Below, one piece after another: positions 9,823-19,182 of a stretch of DNA of 64,000 bases. Location: contig OY729512.2 of the NCBI GenBank assembly GCA_963422445.2, positions 434,001-498,000 of the forward strand, read 5' to 3'. Under the pieces are notes generated by a model, which was not told where the DNA came from, ran no database searches, and worked only from the letters and a program-made list of their open reading frames with translations. Made by a program: the position numbers and the translations under genes. Within the stretch, counting starts at the first letter, position 1. Each line of letters begins with the position of its first letter. This DNA comes from G963422445 sp963422445 (lineage in GTDB: Bacteria; Pseudomonadota; Alphaproteobacteria; Thalassobaculales; Thalassobaculaceae).

Positions 9823-9900
9823 GGGAATAACTCGTCCTGTTACGTTTGCCCAGCACCGGATGCTGGGCCGCATCATGCGGTCCTTGATTCAGAATTCAGC

Positions 9901-10449
9901 TTACTCTGGACGGGCTGTCCGGATCCGCAGTTGCCGGGCCCGCGTCAGGATAGCGTTTTCCAGGTCGATATCAAGCTTTTGGCTGGATTGAGTGTCGACC
10001 CAGTCGCCCTGGTCGGCACGTATCTGCCGCAAGACCTTGGCACGAATTCCATCTGACCGAAGCGTTCGGTCGAGGATGAATATATTGATTTTGAATCGCT
10101 CGTTGACAGATTCCGGCGGTGCGTACCAATCGGTGAGAATGACGCCGCCGAACGGGTCGGCCGACTTGATCGGCATGAAGGCGACGGTATCAAGCGATGC
10201 TCGCCAGAGGAACGAGTTGACGCCAATGCCGTTGCCTTGGCCCGTACTGTCCTCGTCACCCCGATTCTGGAACAGGATAAGACCGCCTTCTCCGAAAATG
10301 CTCTGGGGCTCATCATAGGTTGGCAAGCCATCGGGGCCTCTGCGCGGATACTGGTGTTCGACGTCTACGCCAGAGCAGGCGGCAAGCGCAAAAAGCACTG
10401 CGACAAGCGTGCCGGCTATCACAGGTCTGCAGGAGTATTTTATGTCCAT
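9901..10449 (-). CDS. DUF3576 lipoprotein
   Basis: Predicted lipoprotein of 182 residues, with a positively charged N-terminus, a hydrophobic stretch and lipobox ALAAC (Cys about residue 25). The rest resembles the DUF3576 family found next to leuS in many alphaproteobacteria: an N-terminal Tyr-Pro-rich region, then FLWRASLDTVAFMPI and a mixed alpha/beta C-terminus. It lies about 78 bp upstream of leuS on the same strand, so they are probably co-transcribed. Its role is unknown; an envelope location is inferred from the lipobox. Confidence 0.8.
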   Translation of the reverse strand: MDIKYSCRPVIAGTLVAVLFALAACSGVDVEHQYPRRGPDGLPTYDEPQSIFGEGGLILFQNRGDEDSTGQGNGIGVNSFLWRASLDTVAFMPIKSADPFGGVILTDWYAPPESVNERFKINIFILDRTLRSDGIRAKVLRQIRADQGDWVDTQSSQKLDIDLENAILTRARQLRIRTARPE

Positions 10450-10593
10450 TGCCGAATCCTCAGTCTTGCATGGTCAATCTTTTAACGTGTAATTGCGGGT
10501 CGAACAATTCGAATGGTCCCCGATTGATGCAATCTTCACGCTCAGCCAGTGCAAATGCGACTCTGGGCACACTGGAAAAGTATCACGACGGCA

Positions 10594-11238
10594 TCAATCT
10601 ATCGTTTCCCGGAGCGCAACTATCGCGGCCACTGGCGCGAATCGTCGCCGATGTTCAGATGTCGGCCCAAGATCCCTAAGTGCCGCAAGATGGACGGCTG
10701 TTCCGTACCCTGCATTGCGCTCCCAACCGTAACCCGGATATCTGCTCGCAAGGTCCGTCATATGGTCGTCGCGGGCGGTTTTTGCGACTATCGAGGCGGC
10801 AGCGATCGAGAAAGACAACTGGTCACCACGTACGACAGCGGTCGCAGGGCAAGGCAGGGCCGGGCATCGGTTGCCGTCGACAAGGGCGTGATCAGGGGGT
10901 TTGCCCAAGCGCCGGGCCAGATCCGTGATTGCCCGTTGCATCGCCAGAATGGTCGCTTGGAGAATGTTTAGCTCATCGATTTCTTGACGTTCGGCCCATC
11001 CGGTACCGACGGCCGCCAACGCTGTCAAACGTTCCGAGACCTCTGTTCGGCGTTGTCTGGAGAGGCGCTTGGAATCGTCGATCGCTGCCAGCAATGCTGG
11101 CGGGCAGTGCCGACGATCAAGAACGATCGCTGCAGCGGTGACCGGACCGGCAAGCGACCCTCGGCCTGCTTCATCAATACCGGCGATGTGACCGCCGGGA
11201 GTGAGATCGAGAGCGTCTTCAATGCAGAAACTGGGCAT
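10594..11238 (-). CDS. rnhB: Ribonuclease HII
   Basis: Cleaves RNA of RNA-DNA hybrids and single ribonucleotides in DNA, 214 residues. The catalytic motif GIDEAGRGSLAGPV (Asp, Glu near residues 21-22) is intact, and DSKRLSRQRR and the distal VDGNR motif match the family. The C-terminus has the usual GYGT-x-H-x2-AL element. It lies downstream of a radical SAM gene on the same strand, an arrangement common in the class. Confidence 0.93.
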   Translation of the reverse strand: MPSFCIEDALDLTPGGHIAGIDEAGRGSLAGPVTAAAIVLDRRHCPPALLAAIDDSKRLSRQRRTEVSERLTALAAVGTGWAERQEIDELNILQATILAMQRAITDLARRLGKPPDHALVDGNRCPALPCPATAVVRGDQLSFSIAAASIVAKTARDDHMTDLASRYPGYGWERNAGYGTAVHLAALRDLGPTSEHRRRFAPVAAIVALRETID

Positions 11239-11465
11239 TTAACGGCTGTTCCATGCAGGGATACCGGAGTCTGTGCAGTCTGGCGTTGTTTGACAACCGG
11301 ATCGATTCCGTCACGATGCGTACTTGTTTCCAGACCGCCACGAAATCGGGACGGTTCCGCCGCATCGGACGATATTTGACAAACCAATGGTCCAAGCTGA
11401 TGCCAAATGATCAAACCCCGGCCGCATGATGCAATCGGCATTTGCACTATATGGGAAAAATCGGA

Positions 11466-12584
11466 TTAGAACAACGAGAGTTGGTCGCCGGGCACCGGTG
11501 GTGGCATGAAACGGCTGCAATCGAGATGTTTACCGCGCCGCTCCTGGTTCAGCCCGAAGCGCCGCCTCGATTTGGCAAAGCGCTGGGCGATGAGTGCTGC
11601 GACCGGTCCCGTGCCTTTTTGTCGTTCACCCCAGGCTGATTGATAGAGTTCGCCGCTGCGGGTCTGGCGCACCAGCGAGAGGACGCGGCCCGCACGGTCG
11701 GGAAAATGCTCTGCAAGCCATTCCTGGAACAGATCCGCGACTTCGTATGGCAGGCGCAACAGGACGTAACCGGCGATCTTTGCACCAGCCCCGGCAACGG
11801 CTTCAAGTATACCTTCAATTTCATGGTCGTTGATTGCCGGAATGACCGGCGCAACCAAGGCGCCCGCGGGAACGCCAGCCGCGCTCAGTTGCCTGATTGC
11901 GTCAAGCCTGCGGTCCGGTGTTACGGCTCGCGGTTCCATGATCCGCGCAAGGCGCCGGTCGAGCGTGGTTACACTGAGGGTCACGCTGCACAGGTCACGC
12001 CGCGCCATTGATGACAGGATGTCGAGATCGCGAAGCACCAGGGTGGATTTGGTAACGATGGTCAACGGATGATTGAACCGGTCGAGAACCTCCAGAAGGG
12101 CACGGGTCACGCCGAGATTGCGTTCGACCGGCTGGTAGGGGTCGGTATTCGTGCCGAATGCGATGGGGGCGGCCGTGTAGGCCGGACGGCGCAGTTCCTG
12201 TTCGAGAAGAGCAGCGGCGTTCGGTTTTGCAAACAGGCGGCTTTCGAAGTCCAGCCCCGGTGACAGGCCGAGATAGGCATGGCTTGGCCGTGCGTAGCAG
12301 TAGATACAGCCATGTTCGCATCCGCGATAGGGATTGATCGAACGGTCGAACGGAATATCGGGTGACGTATTGCGGGTAATGATGCTGCGGCTGGAATCGA
12401 CACCGATCGTTGTTCTGAATGATGGCGCTTCGAGATCCTCCGTGATCCAGCCATCATCGAAGTCCGATCGTGTTTCGATTTCGAAACGGCCGCTTTCGTT
12501 GCTGACCGCACCACGGCCCTTGTGTACGGTAACCCTTGGCAATGCCGCCTCGCCAACGGCCTGATGCAAGTTCGTCTTCATCAC
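11466..12584 (-). CDS. Radical SAM protein, PA0069/SplB-like family
   Basis: Iron-sulfur radical SAM protein of 372 residues. The cluster motif CEHGCIYCYARP (C-x3-C-x2-C) sits near residue 88, preceded by NPYRG. The protein continues with a TIM-barrel-like domain (IVTKSTLVLRDLDIL) and a Cys-free C-terminus. The family is distantly related to spore photoproduct lyase and widely occurs beside rnhB, but its substrate is not known. The start is one of two adjacent ATGs at the 5' end. Confidence 0.87.
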   Translation of the reverse strand: MMKTNLHQAVGEAALPRVTVHKGRGAVSNESGRFEIETRSDFDDGWITEDLEAPSFRTTIGVDSSRSIITRNTSPDIPFDRSINPYRGCEHGCIYCYARPSHAYLGLSPGLDFESRLFAKPNAAALLEQELRRPAYTAAPIAFGTNTDPYQPVERNLGVTRALLEVLDRFNHPLTIVTKSTLVLRDLDILSSMARRDLCSVTLSVTTLDRRLARIMEPRAVTPDRRLDAIRQLSAAGVPAGALVAPVIPAINDHEIEGILEAVAGAGAKIAGYVLLRLPYEVADLFQEWLAEHFPDRAGRVLSLVRQTRSGELYQSAWGERQKGTGPVAALIAQRFAKSRRRFGLNQERRGKHLDCSRFMPPPVPGDQLSLF

Positions 12585-12691
12585 ATGTTGATATCAATGT
12601 TCACAAAACGTTACAAGAACAAATGACATTTGGGTTGGTTTTTTGGGCATGGCGTCACCGAAATTATCCCTGTCTGCCGGCGTAGCGGCGT

Positions 12692-13753
12692 TCAGTCCAA
12701 GGTAAGAGAATCCGGGCCGTGCCATTCGGTTCGTACTACAAGAACCGTCTCGAGATCGACAAATGCCGCCAACCGCCGGCCAACATGGGCCTGGACCTGG
12801 GCGCGCAGACCTGTCTGGACCGGCTGATTGCGATAGCGTTCCGCGTACCATTTGCAGCTCCATGTTGTCGACCGCAACCAGGCTAGCCGGCGCATCGGCA
12901 ACAACCACGGCCGAAGATTGTCGGCCATCGCGCGTGGCAGGGCATCGAGATAGGCTGCGTAGAATGCGCGGATTTCGGAGCGGGAGAGTTCAGCTTGCAC
13001 CTCCGTATCCCACAGCGTCGAGGTCAGAATTGTGGCATGACCGAGATCAACGGCTGGGGAGCCATACAGCGCCTTTTCGAGATCGGTGAAGCAAACCGAT
13101 CCATCGGACCGCACCATGAAGTTGCCGGGATGTGTATCCGTCAGACAAAGCCGCGCCGGAGGATGAAGGCCGGCCTTCTCCGCGGCGAACGAACGCGCCC
13201 AGGCCATCTCCTCGTCGAGCAGGCGCAGAACGTCCGGATTCCTTGCGGAGTCCGGGATGAATGGCGCTTGCGCTTCGATGAACGCCATGATTCCGGCGAC
13301 CGGGTCGGCATGATAGGCAAGTGGGGGTCGGTCGGTCGGGGCCGGGACATCGAGGCAATGAACGTGGGCAAAACATTCAGCCATGCCGTTGAGATCACGC
13401 GGCAGACTCACGGCGCAGCCTTCGATTTCATCAACGACAAGCGCGCCCATCGGAAGTTCGGTCGATGGTTCGATCCGGTCAATCAGCCGGGGAATATGGC
13501 CACTTTGGCTCGCACGCTCGAAACAGGCGGTCTGATATGCCAGATTAGTTTCCGGATCGAGTGCGAACTGACTGAGGAGCGGTACTCGAATCAGCGGACG
13601 ATGGCCGTCAATGCGGAGGGTCTTGATCCGGATATGGTCATGTGCCAAGCCCTTGTCGGGCAATCGCTCAAGGTCATCGGGCTGCAGCGCGCCGAACATC
13701 GGCCGGGTCAAGAGAACGGAATGGAGAATGGAGAGGTCGTCGCGTGTCGTCAT
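12692..13753 (-). CDS. Aminoglycoside-phosphotransferase-fold kinase
   Basis: APH/choline-kinase-fold phosphotransferase, 353 residues, cytosolic. The catalytic loop is altered from the usual H-G-D-x-H-x2-N to LTDTHPGNFMV, retaining the catalytic Asp and metal-binding Asn, and the second metal site reads FTDLEKALYG. A conserved Trp-rich C-terminal helix follows. It is divergent from a glycosyltransferase pair 150 bp away, which hints at a sugar or lipid-carrier substrate, but this is context only. No antibiotic role should be assumed. Confidence 0.8.
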   Translation of the reverse strand: MTTRDDLSILHSVLLTRPMFGALQPDDLERLPDKGLAHDHIRIKTLRIDGHRPLIRVPLLSQFALDPETNLAYQTACFERASQSGHIPRLIDRIEPSTELPMGALVVDEIEGCAVSLPRDLNGMAECFAHVHCLDVPAPTDRPPLAYHADPVAGIMAFIEAQAPFIPDSARNPDVLRLLDEEMAWARSFAAEKAGLHPPARLCLTDTHPGNFMVRSDGSVCFTDLEKALYGSPAVDLGHATILTSTLWDTEVQAELSRSEIRAFYAAYLDALPRAMADNLRPWLLPMRRLAWLRSTTWSCKWYAERYRNQPVQTGLRAQVQAHVGRRLAAFVDLETVLVVRTEWHGPDSLTLD

Positions 13754-13909
13754 CAGATATCATGTGCCGGGTTGTATCGTCCCAGAAGCTGGCGGCCGCG
13801 CCGTTACGAGCCAGCTGTGATCACGACAATGGCGGCGCAGACGGCCGATCGTCAAGTATCGAGACGATCAGACGTGTCTCGTTCCGCCGGACGGGATCGG
13901 GCTGACCTG

Positions 13910-14590
13910 ATGATGTTGTCGATTATCATTCCGACGCTCAATGCCGCGGCCCAATTGCCGGAGACGATCGCCCGGCTGTCTTCACCAGTACCGGGGCTGA
14001 CGATCGAGGTTGCGGTAAGTGACGGAGGATCCAATGATCAAACCGTCAAGGTTGCCGAGGCGGCGGGTGCCAAGACGATCATAGCAAGACGCGGTCGCGG
14101 TGTCCAACTGATTGCCGGCGCCTGCGCTGCCACCGGCGACTGGTTCCTGTTTCTCCATGCCGACACCAGACTCGGCGAAGGATGGGCTCTTGCAGCCGCG
14201 AATTTCATGACCGAACAAGGAAACCGGGATCGGGCCGGGTATTTTGTTTTCGCACTCGACGATCCAGGCCGGGCAGCCCGTCGCCTCGAGCGTATCGTGG
14301 CCTGGCGTTCCGACCTGTTCGGACTGCCCTATGGCGATCAGGGCTTGTTGATATCAAGGAATCTGTATCGTCGGATCGGTGGTTATCGGGACTGGCCGCT
14401 GTTCGAAGATGTGGATCTGGCCCGGCGGATTGGTCGTTCGCGCCTCACCGGCCTCGCCATACCGGCGGTGACGTCGGCCGCGCGTTACCGCAAGTCGGGA
14501 TACCTCGCGCGTTCAGCGCGCAACCTTTGTTGCCTGGCACTGTATTTTTTGCATGTGCCGCCGCACTGGATTGCGAAACTCTATGGCTGA
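13910..14590 (+). CDS. Family 2 glycosyltransferase, TIGR04283 type
   Basis: GT-A glycosyltransferase of 226 residues. The start MMLSIIIPTLNA shows the classic nucleotide-sugar-binding strand, SDGGSNDQT follows, and FLHADTRL is the DxD-like metal motif. GDQGLLISRNLYRRIGGY is the acceptor-side signature of the TIGR04283 family. A much longer frame exists upstream but only as antisense of the phosphotransferase. The last 8 bp overlap the next gene, so the two are coupled. The family is named for arsenosugar synthesis in some bacteria, but no arsenic methyltransferase is near, so the product is uncertain. Confidence 0.86.
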   Translation: MMLSIIIPTLNAAAQLPETIARLSSPVPGLTIEVAVSDGGSNDQTVKVAEAAGAKTIIARRGRGVQLIAGACAATGDWFLFLHADTRLGEGWALAAANFMTEQGNRDRAGYFVFALDDPGRAARRLERIVAWRSDLFGLPYGDQGLLISRNLYRRIGGYRDWPLFEDVDLARRIGRSRLTGLAIPAVTSAARYRKSGYLARSARNLCCLALYFLHVPPHWIAKLYG

Positions 14591-15230
14591 TCGAACCGCA
14601 GGCCGGCGCAACCATCTGATCGTGTTTGCCCGCGAACCGCGTATCGGTCGCGTCAAGAGACGTTTGGCCGCGTCGATCGGAAATGTTGCAGCCGGATTCT
14701 GGTATCGCAGGCAACTGTCTGATCTGCTGCGCCGGTTGTCCGGATCAGGAGTCTGGCGCTGTCATCTCCATGTCACGCCGGTCACCGCATTGCGGTCGTC
14801 AATCTGGCCGCGGCCCTGGCAGGTTCATGCCCAAAGCAGTGGTGATCTCGGGGTTCGCATGCGCAGGGCGCTGTCGTTGCCGCGACCGGGCCGGGTGGTC
14901 CTGATCGGCAGTGACATTCCTGATATCGCGCCGCGGCACATCCGGGCGGCGTTCCGGGCACTCGGCCGTGCCGATATTGTTCTCGGCCCGGCGGCTGACG
15001 GCGGTTACTGGCTGGTTGGCGCGCACCGTCGCCGGGCGCCGCCGTCCTTCGCTGCCGTGCGCTGGTCAACGAGTCACGCGCTGGCCGATACGGTCGAGGG
15101 GTTACCGCACGGGACAACCGTGCTGTTGCTGGATGACACGCTCGCCGATGTCGATACGGCAACGGATCTGGCCGCGCACAGACTTACCCAGCGCGGCCAA
15201 AGGTCTCGTGCTCGCGCAAACGAGGCATGA
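14583..15230 (+). CDS. TIGR04282/DUF2064 family glycosyltransferase
   Basis: Nucleotidyl/glycosyltransferase-like protein of 215 residues. It shows LIVFAREPRIGRVKRRLA at the N-terminus (a K-T-R-L-like phosphate motif), GSDIPDI near residue 115 and GPAADGGYWLVG near 140, the standard DUF2064 pattern. It starts inside the end of the TIGR04283 gene, an order shared by many proteobacteria. The sugar product is unknown. Confidence 0.87.
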   Translation: MADRTAGRRNHLIVFAREPRIGRVKRRLAASIGNVAAGFWYRRQLSDLLRRLSGSGVWRCHLHVTPVTALRSSIWPRPWQVHAQSSGDLGVRMRRALSLPRPGRVVLIGSDIPDIAPRHIRAAFRALGRADIVLGPAADGGYWLVGAHRRRAPPSFAAVRWSTSHALADTVEGLPHGTTVLLLDDTLADVDTATDLAAHRLTQRGQRSRARANEA

Positions 15231-15735
15231 TCTCGACGAAGTTACAGGGCCGAAACCGGATATCAAGCTGATTGCGGAGTATCCCGTCCCAAGCATCACG
15301 GCACGCTCCGGTCGACCCGGGCAGCGCGAACAGATATGTCCCGCTGGCGACCCCGGCCAAGGCCCGTGACTGGATCGTCGACGTGCCGATTTTCTGAAAA
15401 CTGATCCAGCGAAACAACTCGCCGAACCCTTCAATCTCCTTTTCGAAGACTGACCGAAATGCCTCCGGTGTGACATCCCGTCCAGTGACGCCAGTACCCC
15501 CGGTGGCAATTACGGCATCAACCTCGGGATCGGAAATCCAGGCGCCAAGCTGTTCAACAATATCCGCCACTTCATCGCTGACGATTGCGCGTGCCGCAAG
15601 CCGGTGACCGTCGCTTTCGAGGCGCGAAACCAGTGTGTTGCCGGAATGATCGTCGGCCAGCGTCCGGGTGTCCGAAACGGTGAGGACGGCAATGTTGACC
15701 GGAACAAATGTGCGGCCGTTGTCAGTTTCTGACAT
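15184..15735 (-). CDS. moaB: Molybdenum cofactor biosynthesis protein B
   Basis: MoaB/MogA-fold protein, about 183 residues, acting on molybdopterin in cofactor assembly (adenylylation is the likely reaction). The molybdopterin-binding motif GGTGVTGRDVTPEA is present near residue 80, with the LTVSDTRT opening and FALPGSTGA near the end. The start (base 15735) lies inside the last codons of the lytic transglycosylase gene. The 3' end overlaps the convergent TIGR04282 gene by 47 bp. Confidence 0.9.
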   Translation of the reverse strand: MSETDNGRTFVPVNIAVLTVSDTRTLADDHSGNTLVSRLESDGHRLAARAIVSDEVADIVEQLGAWISDPEVDAVIATGGTGVTGRDVTPEAFRSVFEKEIEGFGELFRWISFQKIGTSTIQSRALAGVASGTYLFALPGSTGACRDAWDGILRNQLDIRFRPCNFVEIMPRLREHETFGRAG

Positions 15736-17518
15736 AGGCGTCCTGAATTTCCTGCCCGGTTTCGGCGTCATAAATCGGCCAGCGTCCGGCGGCAACTTGT
15801 TCAAGGCTGGGTGTCGGTTTTCCCAGGCGCAGACGATACATCCAGAGATTCCGAGTCGTGTCTTCCAGAAAGTTACGGGTTTCCGGTGACGGGACCGATT
15901 CGATGAACAGCAGCGGATCGTCCTTGTAGTCGACCCTGCGCATCCATTTTCTCAACGTGCTCGGTCCGGCATTGTAGGCGGCGAGCATCTTGAAAAGGTC
16001 ATTTCCAATCACCTCGGTATCGAAGAGATGCCGGATATAGCGGCTTCCCAACTCGATGTTGATTGCTGGATCATAAAGTACGGCATGATGACTGCTGCCA
16101 CGCAGCCGCTGTTTCGGATCAACGGCTTTCGCTGTCCGCGGCATGATCTGCATCAGTCCTCTGGCGCCGCGCCCGCTGCGCGCGCGCGTATCGAAATGGC
16201 TTTCCTTGCGCGCCACCGAATAGATCAGTGCCGGTCCCACTCCGGGGGCTTCCGGAACCGTCCAGGCCGGCACAGGGAACAGGGCGGCATGGTACGGCCG
16301 GTGTCCTTTAGCCCGCAGGATATCGGCGATCCGGACTGCAAGCGCCGGCATGCCATGGCGCACGGCGATTGTCATGAGCACCGGGCGTAACACGTTGGGC
16401 AATGACGGATACAGCTTGTGGAACTCCAGCTCGGCGCGCTCCCGATGGCCGATCTGCAGCAGGGCGAAGCCGCGGCGGCCGCCCGGCATTTTCAGAAACC
16501 GGTCGAGATGGTCCAGGGTTGTCGGTGGCAGACTGAGGTCGAGCGACATGTCGAGGTTCAGGGCGTGGCGGGCGAGCAGGCCATAAAGTGTGTTCGGCAT
16601 GGTCGCGGCCTGAGTCAGCCATTTGGCTGCTTCCTGCCGTCGTCCGGTCGCCTGATGCGCGCGCGCAGCCCAGTAGGCTGCGGCGATGCGGGCCGAGGGC
16701 GCGGCTTCCAGCCAGCCAGCCAGGGTCTCGAAAAGTTTTCCGGCCGTACTGATCTCACCGAGCCGCCAGGCTGCGAGCCCGCCCGCCCATGCGGCAATCT
16801 GAATGGTCCGGTCTGACTCGTCGATGCTTTGTCTGGCCAAGGCCAAAGCTAGTTTGTCCTTGCCGAAGACGAAATATGCATGCGCAATTTTGGCGCGCAT
16901 CAAGGCGCATTCGACCGGATCGAGAAGTTTCCGGGATTTGGGCGAACGCAGGATTCGATATGCGCGGGTTGGTGCGCGGGACCGTATCAGGTGCAGGATT
17001 TTCGACTGGATCTCGGTGACCGCACGGCGCGTTTTCGCGGATCGTTTTCGCGGCGACTTATAGGCTTTCGGCCCGTTCCTTTCGATTAACGGGCCGCTTC
17101 TGAGGGCTTTTGGGCCGGTCGGCCGCGATGGTGCTTTCCAACCATCGAGTTGTTTCCGAAGGGCAAGCCGGTAGATCCGCCAAGCCTGAGGATGGCCGGC
17201 ATAGTGCTGCGTCCATTTCAGGAGTTCCGGAAACTTTGAACGGTATTTCGTCGGGTGCAGGTATTTCTGGGCCTGGACATGGCCAAGCAGGACGGTGTCG
17301 TCGAGTTTTTTGATACGGGCCGCGGCCTTGTTCCATTTGCCGTTTTTCTGAAGCGCGAAGATTTCGCGATAGAGCGTGCTGTCGGCGTCCGACAACGGCG
17401 TCGGAAGGGCTAGATGATCCGATATCAATGGGCGCTCGAGCGGTAATCCCGGCGGCCCGGCCGGGTAATCGGCCGGCGTGGCCCGGGACGGGGTCGCGGT
17501 CAGTGACGCTGCGACCAT
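15722..17518 (-). CDS. slt: Soluble lytic murein transglycosylase
   Basis: Periplasmic lytic transglycosylase of about 598 residues that cleaves peptidoglycan glycan chains. The N-terminal two thirds are alpha-helical repeats as in Slt70. The C-terminal catalytic domain has YSVARKESHF with the catalytic Glu, then GLMQIMPRTA and AYNAGPSTLRKW. The annotated start gives only a partial signal peptide (Ala-rich, without a charged n-region). In-frame residues upstream (H-K-L-L-I-C-A-V) would complete one, but no standard start codon is there, so the 5' end is uncertain. Confidence 0.88.
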   Translation of the reverse strand: MVAASLTATPSRATPADYPAGPPGLPLERPLISDHLALPTPLSDADSTLYREIFALQKNGKWNKAAARIKKLDDTVLLGHVQAQKYLHPTKYRSKFPELLKWTQHYAGHPQAWRIYRLALRKQLDGWKAPSRPTGPKALRSGPLIERNGPKAYKSPRKRSAKTRRAVTEIQSKILHLIRSRAPTRAYRILRSPKSRKLLDPVECALMRAKIAHAYFVFGKDKLALALARQSIDESDRTIQIAAWAGGLAAWRLGEISTAGKLFETLAGWLEAAPSARIAAAYWAARAHQATGRRQEAAKWLTQAATMPNTLYGLLARHALNLDMSLDLSLPPTTLDHLDRFLKMPGGRRGFALLQIGHRERAELEFHKLYPSLPNVLRPVLMTIAVRHGMPALAVRIADILRAKGHRPYHAALFPVPAWTVPEAPGVGPALIYSVARKESHFDTRARSGRGARGLMQIMPRTAKAVDPKQRLRGSSHHAVLYDPAINIELGSRYIRHLFDTEVIGNDLFKMLAAYNAGPSTLRKWMRRVDYKDDPLLFIESVPSPETRNFLEDTTRNLWMYRLRLGKPTPSLEQVAAGRWPIYDAETGQEIQDAYVRN

Positions 17519-17646
17519 AACGGCACAAATGAGCAGTTTGTGAAGAATGACCGTCGCTCCATTGTGGACCGGCTTGCAAACATATGGTGAGCCGGTTCAG
17601 AGTATCTCATTTTAAACGATATGGCCTCATATTCAAGCACGGCGAT

Positions 17647-19105
17647 CAGCAATTCTCCTTTTGGAGTTATCGGGGGTTTTCAAAGGCTTGGAGATGTGAT
17701 TCAAGCTGTTGTATGAAGCGTCTTGAACGATATATAGAAGTGGTGGGGAAGCGGTGCGCGGCGTTGCCCGACAAGCGCTCGGGAAGCAACACGCGCTATA
17801 CCATGAGAGACATCGGGCTTGCGGCGTTTTCGGTGTTTTTCGTGCAGAGCCCGTCGTTTCTGGCGCATCAGCGCCTGCTGTCGGCGCAGCGCGGCGCTTC
17901 GAACGCCGGGACGCTGTTCGGCATGGAGCGGGTTCCGTGCGACAGCCATATCCGGCGGATGCTGGATGGGGCGCCGACGGATCATTTCGACGCGGTGTTT
18001 CCGGCGCTTGTCGATGACCTGGATGGCGCCGGCGCCTTGTCGGGTCTGCGCTGCCTGGACGATCGGGTGTTGATCGCGCTGGACGGCTCGGAGCATTTCC
18101 GTTCCGGCACGATCCACTGCGCGCACTGCTCGACGCGCCGGCGGGGCGAGGAGGTGGAGTATTTCCACAGCTTTGTCGGCGCCGCTCTGGTGGCGCCGGG
18201 GCAGCGCCGCGCCTTGCCTCTGGCGCCGGAGTTCGTGCGCCCGCAAGACGGCTCGGCGCAGCAGGACTGCGAGAGCCGCGCGGCGCAGCGCTGGCTGGCC
18301 CGCCTGGGGCCTTGTGTGGCCGGGCTGAGACCGGTCTATCTGGGCGACGATCTCTATTCCCGCCAGCCGATCTGCGAGGCGGTGCGCGCCGCGGGCGGGA
18401 GCTTCATCTTCGTGTGCAAGCCGTCCAGCCACAAGACGTTGAGCGAATACACCCATGGCGTCGTGCTGGACGAGGTGTGCCAGACCGTGGGCAGGGGCGC
18501 GGCCAGGCGCCGCCATCGCTATCGCTGGATGAATGGCGTGCCGCTGCGCGACGGCGCCGACGCGCTCGCCGTCAACTGGCTGGAGGTCGAGATCGCCAGG
18601 CCCGACGGCAAGGTGACCTACCGCAACAGCTTCGTCACCGACCTTGCCGTCACGCGAGACACCGCCGCCGCCATCGCCGCCTGCGGGCGTGCCCGCTGGA
18701 AGATCGAGAACGAGACCTTCAACGTCCTGAAGACCAACGGCTACAACCTCGAACACAATTTCGGGCATGGCAGCCAGACACTGGCCAGCATCCTGGTCGT
18801 GCTCAATCTGCTGGCCTTCGCCCTGCACACGGCCTGCGACCTGATCGAAGCATCCTGGCGGCGGGCGCGGCACGCACTCGGAGCCCGAAGGCGCCTGTTC
18901 GAGCACATCCGCACGATCACCGCCTACCATGTCTTCGCGTCATGGGCGGTCCTCATGAAAACCGTCATCACGGGCCTCCCCCCCTCCCGCAAACGCCTGA
19001 TCCCCGGCCCCCGCGCCAAACCCATCCCTCCAACCGCAAAACCGCCAAAAAAAACCAACACGAAAGGCCGCAATGCAACGAAAAACGCCATAAGGAGAAT
19101 TGCTG
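17647..19105 (+). mobile_element. ISNCY-like insertion sequence
   Basis: Bounded by perfect 14-bp inverted repeats (left 17647-17660 CAGCAATTCTCCTT; right complement 19092-19105), with further imperfect matching inward. It contains one large transposase. No clear target duplication was seen at the edges. It lies between slt and an IS630 element only about 80 bp away. Confidence 0.75.
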
Positions 19106-19164
19106 GCAGATGCCAGTTCGGATTGACAAAAAAGCTCCGGTCTGCATCCGGACCTTTCCGATGA
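17713..19164 (+). CDS. ISNCY-like DDE transposase
   Basis: Transposase of about 483 residues with an intact frame. Recognisable stretches are MRDIGLAAFSVFFVQSPSF, a Cys-rich site IHCAHCSTRRR, LIALDGSEHF with a candidate catalytic Asp, VYLGDDLYSRQPI with a second, and WKIENETFN with a candidate Glu. The start is an ATG just inside the left repeat. The frame runs through the right inverted repeat and stops about 58 bp outside it, so the natural C-terminus may have been altered. ISNCY assignment is from memory of similar proteins. Confidence 0.75.
   Translation: MKRLERYIEVVGKRCAALPDKRSGSNTRYTMRDIGLAAFSVFFVQSPSFLAHQRLLSAQRGASNAGTLFGMERVPCDSHIRRMLDGAPTDHFDAVFPALVDDLDGAGALSGLRCLDDRVLIALDGSEHFRSGTIHCAHCSTRRRGEEVEYFHSFVGAALVAPGQRRALPLAPEFVRPQDGSAQQDCESRAAQRWLARLGPCVAGLRPVYLGDDLYSRQPICEAVRAAGGSFIFVCKPSSHKTLSEYTHGVVLDEVCQTVGRGAARRRHRYRWMNGVPLRDGADALAVNWLEVEIARPDGKVTYRNSFVTDLAVTRDTAAAIAACGRARWKIENETFNVLKTNGYNLEHNFGHGSQTLASILVVLNLLAFALHTACDLIEASWRRARHALGARRRLFEHIRTITAYHVFASWAVLMKTVITGLPPSRKRLIPGPRAKPIPPTAKPPKKTNTKGRNATKNAIRRIAGRCQFGLTKKLRSASGPFR
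19128..19157 (-). terminator. Rho-independent terminator on the minus strand
   Basis: On the minus strand a 10-bp stem with one G-G mismatch (19157-19148 pairing with 19140-19131) and a 7-nt loop is followed by six T. No gene now ends directly before it. Removing the IS630 element would put it about 200 bp after the stop of the uracil-DNA glycosylase gene. Confidence 0.55.
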
Positions 19165-19182
19165 CGTATGCCGGGTTTTGGC

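Noticed and set aside
12995..13909. Plus-strand extension of the TIGR04283 glycosyltransferase to 531 residues
   Set aside because: The extra N-terminal part is antisense of the phosphotransferase and does not match any glycosyltransferase domain.
17701..18930. 409-codon minus-strand frame inside the ISNCY-like element
   Set aside because: Exact antisense of the transposase; composition is Arg/Ala/Gln-rich as expected for a high-GC shadow.
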